Shown one piece after another: positions 1-5,334 of a stretch of DNA of 6,056 bases (positions are counted from its first letter, which is position 1; every line of letters begins with the position of its first letter). The translations under genes were made by a program, and so were the position numbers. This stretch comes from Bacteriovoracaceae bacterium (lineage in GTDB: Bacteria; Bdellovibrionota; UBA1018). The notes under the pieces are model-generated. The model had not been told where the DNA came from and made no database searches. It worked only from the letters and a program-made list of their open reading frames with translations. Where the stretch lies: contig JAHFAC010000117.1 of assembly GCA_023250755.1 (NCBI GenBank), positions 1 through 6,056 on the forward strand, read 5' to 3'.

Positions 1-1
1 G

Positions 2-340
2 AAGAGATTGCCTTCCGTCGATAAAAGCAAAGTAGATCCCGATATTAAGCAAGCCGCTGAGGGCATGGAGGCCATGTTTCTCGATTATCTAATGAAAGTG
101 ATGCGCCAAACGGTTCCGAAGAATGAAATGGACTTAGAATCTTCTGCGACAGGAATTTATCGAGCCATGCTGGATTCTGAAACAGCAGAGCGAGCTGCTA
201 GATCGGGTGGTATTGGGCTTGCGGATCAAATCATTGCTTATCTTCAGTCAGAAAGATATGCTGTAGACAGAGCCAAGGGAGGTGACCATGAGGGTCAACC
301 AGTCAGGAAACAATCCAGTCCAATCGAGCGAAACCAATAG
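2..340 (+). CDS. flgJ: FlgJ-type rod-binding protein, single domain, 5' end cut by window edge
   Basis: This protein acts in the periplasm as a scaffold for flagellar rod assembly. The visible part has the rod-binding domain of the FlgJ N-terminal half: an alpha-helical segment with AAEGMEAMFLDYLMKVMRQ and later YRAMLDSETAERAAR followed by GGIGLADQI. The frame is open to the left edge; a TTG at position 8 could serve as a start, but it has no ribosome binding site in view, so I treat the gene as partial. The stop comes about 30 residues after the domain, so the peptidoglycan hydrolase domain of enterobacterial FlgJ is absent, as in many non-gamma lineages. The last 17 codons overlap flgM in another frame and encode a Q/S/R-rich tail that looks unconstrained. 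Identification is confident; the start is not known. Confidence 0.86.
   Translation, partial: KRLPSVDKSKVDPDIKQAAEGMEAMFLDYLMKVMRQTVPKNEMDLESSATGIYRAMLDSETAERAARSGGIGLADQIIAYLQSERYAVDRAKGGDHEGQPVRKQSSPIERNQ
278..285 (+). promoter_or_regulatory. Strong ribosome binding site of flgM, deciding the ATG start
   Basis: GGAGGTGA is a perfect complement to the 3' end of 16S rRNA as found in most bacteria. It lies inside the flgJ coding sequence, 5 nt (counted from GGAGG) before the ATG at 288. It covers the in-frame GTG at 282, so that codon cannot be the start and the ATG is chosen. Confidence 0.85.
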
Positions 341-617
341 CACTCAGCGTGCTGAGCAAATTGAAAAAGCTCGAGATGCAAAAAAAGGAAAAAAAGCTGA
401 GGCCGCCTCAAGCAACGAGGCTGTAGCCACCACCATCTCAGCCCGCGGCAAGGAGCTTGCTCAAGCCAAGGCCATTGCGAATGGCACTCCCGACGTGCGT
501 GAGCAGAAGATTGCAGAATTAAAGAAGCGAATTTCTGAAGGAAAATACAAAGTCGATCCAGATGCAGTGGCAGAGCGATTAGTTGATGAGCATTTGAAAT
601 CAGAAGGGTTGGGCTAA
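288..617 (+). CDS. flgM: Anti-sigma-28 factor FlgM
   Basis: FlgM binds the flagellar sigma factor FliA (sigma-28) in the cytoplasm and blocks late flagellar genes until the hook-basal body is finished and FlgM is exported. The 109-residue product begins MRVNQSGNN, like other FlgM N termini, followed by a low-complexity Lys/Ala/Ser-rich stretch (about 20-50) that fits the mostly disordered export half. The C-terminal sigma-binding half is diagnostic: REQKIAELKKRISEGKYKVD then PDAVAERLVDEHL (residues 71-103). The ATG is chosen over an in-frame GTG two codons upstream because the GTG lies in the Shine-Dalgarno sequence. The gene starts 53 bp inside flgJ, which suggests co-transcription and probably translational coupling. 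FliA itself is not in the window. Confidence 0.93.
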   Translation: MRVNQSGNNPVQSSETNSTQRAEQIEKARDAKKGKKAEAASSNEAVATTISARGKELAQAKAIANGTPDVREQKIAELKKRISEGKYKVDPDAVAERLVDEHLKSEGLG

Positions 618-648
618 GGTTAGCGTGAGCAGTGAATTGAATTAAAAG

Positions 649-704
649 GGGGCAGGATGCCCTGACGTAGTCATGAAGACTACCTATGCAATCAGGAGGA
701 TTGC
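649..704 (+). promoter_or_regulatory. Three tandem RNA hairpins in the flgM-flgN gap, the last one presenting the flgN Shine-Dalgarno in its loop
   Basis: Read as RNA, the gap folds into three short stems. Hairpin 1: GGGCA (650-654) pairs with TGCCC (658-662) around a GGA loop, with an extra G-T wobble at 649/663. Hairpin 2: GTAGTC (667-672) pairs with GACTAC (678-683), loop ATGAA. Hairpin 3: GCAATC (688-693) pairs with GATTGC (699-704), loop AGGAG, which is the core of the flgN ribosome binding site. A competing stem, CCTGA (661-665) with TCAGG (692-696), would break hairpins 1 and 3 and enclose hairpin 2. None is followed by a T tract, so they do not look like terminators. Loop-displayed GGA is the geometry preferred by CsrA. 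The pairing is seen directly; a regulatory role is inferred. Confidence 0.55.
694..700 (+). promoter_or_regulatory. Ribosome binding site of flgN
   Basis: AGGAGGA lies 7 nt before the GTG at 708 and supports that start. The nearby TTG at 701 directly abuts the site and is too close to be used. Most of this site sits in the loop of the third hairpin of the gap, with the last two bases in its stem. Confidence 0.8.
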
Positions 705-707
705 GCC

Positions 708-1223
708 GTGGAAAAAAACCTTACACATATTTACGAAGTACTTCAGAAGTTGATTGGGCTCCATCGCCAACTCCTCGAAAAAGTTCGTCAAGAGCGAGAG
801 GCGCTCGTTGCTGTGAACATACCGCTTATCCAAGAGATCACTCACTCAAAAGAATCATTGATTGAGATGGTTCGCCAAGAGGAATCAAAGCGGCTAAAAT
901 ATACAGGAGAGCTCGCGATTGCTTGGAAAAAACCACTTCGTGAGCTGACTTTGCCAAGCATCATTATTGCGATCCAAGGGCAAGACTCCAAAACAGCCGA
1001 ACAATTGAGGAGCAGCTACAATGCTCTTTCTTTTTTAATTCAGCGAATTGATGAGCAAAACCAAAGTAACAAGAGACTCATCCAAGAGTCGCTTAAACAT
1101 GTTGAGAACATGAAAAAAAATGTTTTAGGTGAAGCGGCTCCACGTTCTGAAGTTTATACTCAGCAGGGTCAAAAGACCGCAGGAGCAAGCGGGGCATCCC
1201 GATTGATTTCAAAAGAAGTGTAG
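708..1223 (+). CDS. flgN: FlgN family flagellar export chaperone
   Basis: FlgN is a cytoplasmic chaperone that binds the C-terminal ends of FlgK and FlgL and delivers them to the flagellar type III export apparatus. The 171-residue product has no signal peptide or membrane segment and is almost all helical. The N-terminal part has long amphipathic heptad-like helices (about 1-65, with LIGLHRQLLEKVRQEREAL), and the second half carries the family-like QNQSNKRLIQESLKHVENM (about 117-135). The tail after residue 140 is Gly/Ala/Ser-rich and probably flexible. The start is GTG, supported by AGGAGGA at 694-700. The gene ends in tandem stops, TAG then TAA (1221-1226), and flgK begins 12 nt later. Position just before its two clients strongly supports the call, since FlgN sequences are otherwise poorly conserved. 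Confidence 0.85.
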   Translation: MEKNLTHIYEVLQKLIGLHRQLLEKVRQEREALVAVNIPLIQEITHSKESLIEMVRQEESKRLKYTGELAIAWKKPLRELTLPSIIIAIQGQDSKTAEQLRSSYNALSFLIQRIDEQNQSNKRLIQESLKHVENMKKNVLGEAAPRSEVYTQQGQKTAGASGASRLISKEV

Positions 1224-1235
1224 TAAGGGAGCGCG

Positions 1236-2663
1236 ATGGGTTTACCCAATGTCATGAATACAGGTCGTTCTGGAATGGTGGCAGCAAAGGCCGCCATTGC
1301 GACGACAGGTCATAACATTGCCAATGCCAATGTGGAGGGCTATTCGCGTCAGCGTGTCCAGCAAACCACGGATGTGCCCAGGGCGATTGGACCCAAGGCT
1401 TTTATAGGTACCGGCACGCTGATCTCTCGCGTGGATCGCCTCAATGACCCCTATATCGAAAAACAGATTCGCAATGCTACGAGAGATCTCGCGAATCTCG
1501 AAGAAAAAGACATCGCGCTTAAGCAAACAGAAGACATTTTCAATGAAATGGGGGGCGATGGTTTAAATCGGCTCATTTCCAGATTTTTTAATGAATTTAG
1601 AAAACTAGAGAATGAGCCCAGTAGCGAAGCAGTCCGCCAGTCTGTACGCGAAGCGTCGCAGTCGATGATTAATGACTTTCATCGAATTAGAAAGGAACTT
1701 GAAGGTGTACGAACCCATATTGATTCGAGGCTCGAAGGACATGTCGCCGAAATCAACGCGCTTACTGAAGAAGTAAAAGACCTGAACATCAAAATAAAAA
1801 CGCAAGAGGTGGGCGGCGCCTCTCCCAATGATTTACTAGATCAGCGGGACCAGGCCCTTAAAAAATTAGCAAGTTACATGGATCTTTCGATGCATACCGA
1901 CACGGATGGTGGTTATATTGTCGACATCCGTGGTGTCGGACCCCTCATTACGGGAGGAGCGGCTGAGAAGTTTTCTGTTCATCGTTCACCAGCGGATGAG
2001 CGGGGCAAACCCGAGGGTGCTTATGATATTAAATCCACGGCTTCGGCGCTGGCAGTGGTGACTCATCAGCTTCAGGGTGGAAAGCTCGGCGGACTTTTAG
2101 AGGTGAGGGATCAAACGCTTTCTCAGGTCATGGAGCGATTAGATGATTTGGCATCCACGATTGTGGATTCAGTTAATGAAATTCATCAACAAGGATTTAC
2201 GAGAAATGGAGCACAAGGCGTCAGTTTTTTTAAGCCCATTGAGATCAATCAAGCCTCTTCTGCCGCCAACTTTATCGAGCTGTCGGATTCGATTCAGTCC
2301 AGTGTAAATAATATTGCAGCGGCTGCTGCTCCCAGCTCTCCCGGCGATAATCGGATTGCGATTGCCATTTCGCGTCTCCAATATCAGCCTCTTCTCGAAG
2401 GTGGGCGGGCGACGGTGGATGATTACTACAACTCCATTGTTAGCAATGTGGGAGTTGCTTCTGCGCGAACACGTTCGGCGTTGACTCAACAAAAAGATAT
2501 TCACACTCAACTCAATAAAATGCGGGATCAAATTGCCGGAGTTTCGATTGATGAGGAGACCGCTAATTTATTGCAGTTTCAACACGTTTTTGACGCGTCT
2601 GCCAAGGTGATTCAAGTGGCGGATGAGATGCTGAAAACAGTTTTAGATATCAAACGAGGATAA
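1236..2663 (+). CDS. flgK: Flagellar hook-associated protein 1 (hook-filament junction protein FlgK)
   Basis: FlgK is exported through the flagellum and forms the first junction zone at the distal end of the hook. The 475-residue protein begins with the rod/hook-type D0 segment: MNTGRSGMVAAKAAIATTGH, then NIANANVEGYSRQRV (residues 7-41). A long helical segment rich in charged residues follows (about 80-200), then a beta-rich middle (about 205-270). The C-terminal D0 helix is diagnostic: VSIDEETANLLQFQHVFDAS (residues 436-455) then AKVIQVADEMLKTVLDI. It is shorter than the roughly 547 residues of the enterobacterial protein, which is usual where the outer D2/D3 domains are small. AAGGGAG (1225-1231) provides a ribosome binding site for the ATG. 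It lies 12 nt from both flgN and flgL, a tight operon arrangement. Confidence 0.96.
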   Translation: MGLPNVMNTGRSGMVAAKAAIATTGHNIANANVEGYSRQRVQQTTDVPRAIGPKAFIGTGTLISRVDRLNDPYIEKQIRNATRDLANLEEKDIALKQTEDIFNEMGGDGLNRLISRFFNEFRKLENEPSSEAVRQSVREASQSMINDFHRIRKELEGVRTHIDSRLEGHVAEINALTEEVKDLNIKIKTQEVGGASPNDLLDQRDQALKKLASYMDLSMHTDTDGGYIVDIRGVGPLITGGAAEKFSVHRSPADERGKPEGAYDIKSTASALAVVTHQLQGGKLGGLLEVRDQTLSQVMERLDDLASTIVDSVNEIHQQGFTRNGAQGVSFFKPIEINQASSAANFIELSDSIQSSVNNIAAAAAPSSPGDNRIAIAISRLQYQPLLEGGRATVDDYYNSIVSNVGVASARTRSALTQQKDIHTQLNKMRDQIAGVSIDEETANLLQFQHVFDASAKVIQVADEMLKTVLDIKRG

Positions 2664-2675
2664 GGAAATAGACGG

Positions 2676-3665
2676 ATGCGGGTTACCGAAATGACTAATT
2701 TTGAATCGGGCCGCGACGCTGTGCGCCGCAGCAGGGAGCGTATGGAGAGCCTCCAGGGCAAGAGTGCAACTTTGAAAAAACTCAATACGCCTTCGGATGA
2801 CCCAGTGGGAGCCGCAAAGGTTTTAGAGGTTCGGACAGAAAAGGTCAACAATGATCAATATCTGATGAATTCAAAGTTAGCAGAGACTTTTCTGTCAAAC
2901 TCAGAGCAGACCTTGGGAGAATTAACGGACACCGTGATTCGAGCCAAAGAAATTGCATTAGCGCAATCGAGTGGAGCGAGTTCAAACGCTCAAACTCGCC
3001 TTGGAGTTGCAGAAGAAGTGACCCAACTTTTTAATCAATCGGTCGCCGCGGCGAACCGTCGGATTGGAGACCGGTACCTTTTTGGCGGTTATAAGACAGA
3101 TCGTCCACCGCTTAGCCCAGAAGGAAGGTTTTTAGGCGATGAAGGTCAAATGATGACTGAGATTGCTAAAGATGTTTTTGTATCGATGAATGTTCCTGGC
3201 GTTGAGGCATTCAATACCCAACCCCAGTCGTCTTCAGATGGGCAAGGTGTCTATGGTGCGCCGATTCGTTCTCCTGCTGGGTTAAGAGCTCAAAATGAGG
3301 CTTTAAATGAATCCGGCATTCCCCTTGAAAATGTAAATGTTTTCAACGAACTACAGAATCTCCGGATTTCTTTACTGACTGGAGATTTGGACGGAATTCG
3401 CGATACCTTAGAGCGTTTCGATCAACTACAGGGGCATCTCACTACGATGAGAGCAAAGATTGGCTCTAGACTTCAGGGAATTCAAAGCACAAGTCAAGCG
3501 ATCGAGAGACATAATATTACCAATGCCCAGCTTACCTCAGCCCTTGAGGATGCCGATATGGCTCAAGTCGTAAGTGATTTAGCGAAAGAGGAAACAGTTT
3601 TCCGAAGTGCGTTACAGAGTTCTCAGAAGTTGATTCAACCCACTCTGATGGATTTTGTTAAATAA
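2676..3665 (+). CDS. flgL: Flagellar hook-associated protein 3 (hook-filament junction protein FlgL)
   Basis: FlgL is the second junction protein, assembled on FlgK and related to flagellin at both ends. The 329-residue product begins MRVTEMT, typical of FlgL, followed by the flagellin-like N-terminal motif LNTPSDDPVGAAKVLEVR (residues 36-53) and a long helix. NRRIGDRYLFGGYKTDRPPL (128-147) is the conserved turn into the outer domain. The C-terminal D0/D1 part has LEDADMAQVVSDLAKEETVF and QSSQKLIQPTLMDFV (about 290-328), the hallmark of the family's C terminus. The length is close to the roughly 317 residues of the enterobacterial protein. AAGGA (2662-2666) lies 9 nt before the ATG. It is a client of FlgN. 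No flagellin gene is in the window, and the length plus the position behind flgK make FlgL rather than flagellin the right call. Confidence 0.95.
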   Translation: MRVTEMTNFESGRDAVRRSRERMESLQGKSATLKKLNTPSDDPVGAAKVLEVRTEKVNNDQYLMNSKLAETFLSNSEQTLGELTDTVIRAKEIALAQSSGASSNAQTRLGVAEEVTQLFNQSVAAANRRIGDRYLFGGYKTDRPPLSPEGRFLGDEGQMMTEIAKDVFVSMNVPGVEAFNTQPQSSSDGQGVYGAPIRSPAGLRAQNEALNESGIPLENVNVFNELQNLRISLLTGDLDGIRDTLERFDQLQGHLTTMRAKIGSRLQGIQSTSQAIERHNITNAQLTSALEDADMAQVVSDLAKEETVFRSALQSSQKLIQPTLMDFVK

Positions 3666-3752
3666 TATGGGAGAAGTGTTGCATCTCAGCGCAGCATGGA
3701 ATAAATGTTCTTCGAGTAAAGGACTACTGAGTACTACGGAGACGGAGATCTT
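3666..3752 (+). promoter_or_regulatory. GGA-rich csrA leader, possible CsrA autoregulation region
   Basis: The 87 nt between flgL and csrA hold five GGA triplets, at 3670, 3698, 3721, 3738 and 3744. The last two form GGAGACGGAGA (3738-3748), which also serves as the ribosome binding site of csrA. The third lies in the AAGGAC loop (3719-3724) of a short 4-bp hairpin, AGTA (3715-3718) with TACT (3725-3728). A further imperfect stem, TGTTGC (3677-3682) with GCAGCA (3691-3696), lies between the first two GGAs. CsrA/RsmA proteins bind ARGGA in loops and often repress their own mRNA. The motifs are visible, but their use is inferred, and the 4-bp stem is weak. I see no convincing promoter or terminator here, so the mRNA probably reads through from flgL. 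Confidence 0.45.
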
Positions 3753-3977
3753 ATGTTGGTATTGACCCGGAAGCTAGGGGAAAGCATTGCGATTGACGAT
3801 CACATTAAAATTGTAGTGGTTCAGATCAAAGGTAAGCAGGTTCGTTTGGGGATTCAGGCCCCTAAAGAAACCAAGATCCATCGTGAGGAAGTTTACACGG
3901 CGATTCGTGAACAAAATCAAGAGGCCGTGAAGGCGCCAATGGTTATGGCGCAGGTTTCAAAAGCGCTGAAGGGTTAA
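3753..3977 (+). CDS. csrA: Carbon storage regulator CsrA, RNA-binding translational regulator
   Basis: CsrA is a dimeric RNA-binding protein that attaches to GGA motifs in mRNA leaders and usually blocks ribosome access. The 74-residue product matches the family throughout: MLVLTRKLGESIAI at the N terminus (with Leu4 and Arg6, which contribute to the RNA-binding surface), VRLGIQAPKE in the middle, and IHREEVYTAI with the key RNA-contacting Arg44. The enterobacterial protein is 61 residues; this one has the longer C-terminal tail and, from memory of the Bacillus subtilis sequence, the same length and the Asn55 needed there for FliW binding. fliW follows 55 nt downstream, which supports a CsrA/FliW partner switch. 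Its ribosome binding site is the GGA-rich element at 3738-3748, suggesting self-repression. Confidence 0.96.
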   Translation: MLVLTRKLGESIAIDDHIKIVVVQIKGKQVRLGIQAPKETKIHREEVYTAIREQNQEAVKAPMVMAQVSKALKG

Positions 3978-4020
3978 ACTTTCAGTTGAAACCTCGCCCG
4001 AACGGTTGGATAGTGTACGT

Positions 4021-4026
4021 AAGGGG
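4021..4026 (+). promoter_or_regulatory. Ribosome binding site of fliW, deciding the GTG start
   Basis: AAGGGG lies 6 nt before the GTG at 4033. The frame could be extended to a TTG at 4006, but that codon has no purine-rich site in front, and the resulting nine extra residues do not resemble the usual FliW N terminus. The GTG is therefore preferred. Confidence 0.7.
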
Positions 4027-4032
4027 TCGAGC

Positions 4033-4599
4033 GTGATCATTAAAACAGGACGTTTTGGCGAGCTCACCGTCGGCAGCGACGAAACCATCCAGATTCCACA
4101 AGGGCTCTTTGGGTTCCCGGACCTAAAGCAGTACTGCTTGGTGGATCCCGCAGATGATACGTTGATTCTGTGGTTGCAGGCTGTAGGTGCGGCAGAAATC
4201 GCCTTTCCGGTTTTGGAGCCCAAGATTTTTCGGCCTGACTATGCTGCCCGGCTTTCCGCTGCGGAGTTGAGAGAGCTTAAGCTGGAGAACATCCATCAAT
4301 CTGCGGTTTTTAGTATTCTTACCATTCCGGATGACATTACCCAGATGACAGCGAACCTCAAAGCACCCGTGGTGGTAAACTTGAAAGAACAGCTGGCTAG
4401 GCAGGTGGTCCTTCAGGAGAACGAGTATAATATTAAACATTCTATGTTTAAAGAGTTGCGGGCTCACCTCGTTACGATCGCATCGCATCGCCGAGTGATG
4501 GAGCGGGCCGAAAAGGACCGTACAGCGGCGACGGTCAGTGCGGCTGTCGCGATTCGAAATATCCCACCCTCCCTGACAGTGAAAAGTTTGCAGATTTAG
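4033..4599 (+). CDS. fliW: Flagellar assembly factor FliW, CsrA antagonist
   Basis: FliW binds CsrA and relieves its repression of flagellar mRNAs; flagellin in turn sequesters FliW, so translation follows filament assembly (known from Bacillus subtilis and Campylobacter). From the GTG start the product has 188 residues. The family core is clear: TGRFGELTV (5-13), IPQGLFGFPDLKQYCLVDP (21-39), IHQSAVFSILTIP (87-99), and TANLKAPVVVNLKEQLARQV then VLQENEYNIKH (106-136). The core ends near residue 141, as in the roughly 143-residue Bacillus protein. A further 47 or so residues form an Arg/Ala-rich tail that I do not recognise. The TTG at 4006 is an alternative start giving 197 residues. The gene is separated from csrA by 55 nt and is the last + strand gene, ending 24 nt from a convergent gene. 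Confidence 0.93.
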   Translation: MIIKTGRFGELTVGSDETIQIPQGLFGFPDLKQYCLVDPADDTLILWLQAVGAAEIAFPVLEPKIFRPDYAARLSAAELRELKLENIHQSAVFSILTIPDDITQMTANLKAPVVVNLKEQLARQVVLQENEYNIKHSMFKELRAHLVTIASHRRVMERAEKDRTAATVSAAVAIRNIPPSLTVKSLQI

Positions 4600-4619
4600 A
4601 GGTTGTTTCTGGATTAAAT

Positions 4620-4635
4620 TTGACTAGTTTGTCAA
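4620..4635. other. Short inverted repeat at the convergent fliW / TPR gene ends
   Basis: TTGAC (4620-4624) and GTCAA (4631-4635) are perfect inverted copies around a TAGTTT spacer, and the pair covers the stop codon of the - strand TPR gene. The position between two converging genes fits a weak bidirectional terminator, but the stem is only 5 bp, AT-rich, and has no flanking T run on the + strand. I see no better terminator in the 24-nt gap. Confidence 0.25.
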
Positions 4636-5334
4636 CGGTCGGAGCCGGGCTTGCTTGGCCATTTCAAGATAAGATCGGGCTTCGCGGTTTTCGGACTCGA
4701 TTTCAAGCGCACTTTCCCACTCGAGTTCGGCGTCTAGGATATTACCCTGGCTATAATGAAGCAATCCTAATTGAATCCGAGCGGGAATAAAATTCTGTCG
4801 CTCATTTTTGAGTTGCTGGAGCTCTTGCATGGCCCGGGTGAGAAATCCTTTTTTAGCGTAAGCTTTGGCGCGGCGAATTCGAATATCGAGAGTGGTTGGA
4901 TCTAGAAGCGCGGCTTTCCCATATTCCTCAATGGCTTCATCGTAACGACGGTAGCGAAAGTATAAGTCAGCGAGTTCAAGGTGTTTGACTGAAAATTTCC
5001 GGTCAATTTCTAGATCATCTCCTGTGCGCTGATGCGCAACCGATTGATTTGCCAGTTCGAAAACTTTTTTTGCGTCATCATATTTGCCAATGTCATTGAG
5101 GATTACCGAAAGGCAAATCGCCGAATCAGTGTGCTTTGGGTCAATAGCGAGTGATTTGCGTAGATTTTCAATTGTTTTTCCGGCCTGGCCCTGAAAATAG
5201 TGGAGTACTCCCAAAAAATAGTACGCGTCGGCACTTTTTGGGTCTTTATTAAGTGTATTTCGGATCAAAGACTCTGCTTGCGTGAATTCGCGCCGATTGA
5301 GGTGTTCCTGGATTTTTCGGTGGTTTGGGATCAT
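4624..5334 (-). CDS. Tetratricopeptide repeat protein of unknown role, coupled to bamD
   Basis: This 236-residue protein is built almost wholly of TPR-type helix pairs, a fold used for protein-protein contacts. Recognisable units lie at about residues 3-32, 36-67 (AYYFLGVLHYFQGQ then TIENLRKSLAIDP), 70-99, 116-147 (LELADLYFRYRRYDEAIEEY then a LLDP turn), 150-180 and 184-215 (ARIQLGLLHYSQGNILDAEL). The linker around 100-113 is charged and breaks the array. There is no signal peptide, lipobox or membrane segment, so it is probably cytoplasmic. Its ATG overlaps the stop of the upstream bamD-like gene as ATGA and has no clear ribosome binding site of its own, so translation is likely coupled. Its partner is unknown; it could serve the envelope pathway of its neighbour, or have no link to it beyond shared expression. 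Confidence 0.85.
   Translation of the reverse strand: MIPNHRKIQEHLNRREFTQAESLIRNTLNKDPKSADAYYFLGVLHYFQGQAGKTIENLRKSLAIDPKHTDSAICLSVILNDIGKYDDAKKVFELANQSVAHQRTGDDLEIDRKFSVKHLELADLYFRYRRYDEAIEEYGKAALLDPTTLDIRIRRAKAYAKKGFLTRAMQELQQLKNERQNFIPARIQLGLLHYSQGNILDAELEWESALEIESENREARSYLEMAKQARLRPLTN

Noticed and set aside
282..287. GTG at 282 as the flgM start
   Set aside because: The codon is part of the Shine-Dalgarno sequence for the ATG at 288, and FlgM proteins usually begin with a MRV/MKI-like segment, which the ATG gives.
482..498. TGGCAC resembling the -24 half of a sigma-54 promoter
   Set aside because: It lies inside flgM and has no GC at the required 10-nt distance from the GG.
643..666. 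Possible sigma-28 promoter before flgN (TAAAAGGG followed by GCCCTGAC)
   Set aside because: The spacing is 8 nt instead of about 11 and the -10 half matches GCCGATAA only partly. The bases are better explained by the hairpin at 649-663.
673..753. Small reading frame starting ATGAAGACTACC in the loop of hairpin 2, running out of frame into flgN
   Set aside because: There is no ribosome binding site before the ATG, the predicted peptide of about 26 residues resembles nothing, and most of it is out-of-frame flgN sequence.
1242..1526. Antisense reading frame of 94 codons opposite the start of flgK
   Set aside because: It is fully covered by a strongly conserved gene on the other strand and its product looks like random composition. 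The same holds for the antisense frames at 1605-1805, 2169-2531, 2612-2851, 3957-4223 and 4123-4488, for + strand frames 5200-5388 and 5589-5939 opposite the TPR and bamD genes, and for the alternative - strand frame at 5558-5761.
3630..3668. Housekeeping promoter for csrA at the end of flgL (TTGATT and TAATAT)
   Set aside because: The two hexamers are 27 nt apart, far from the usual 16-18, and no other pair in the gap has acceptable spacing.
4006..4032. TTG at 4006 as the fliW start
   Set aside because: No ribosome binding site precedes it, and the extra nine residues are not FliW-like. GTG 4033 has AAGGGG at proper distance.
4600..4640. Intrinsic terminator between fliW and the convergent TPR gene
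   Set aside because: The only inverted repeat is 5 bp with no T run, so it was kept only as a low-confidence repeat.
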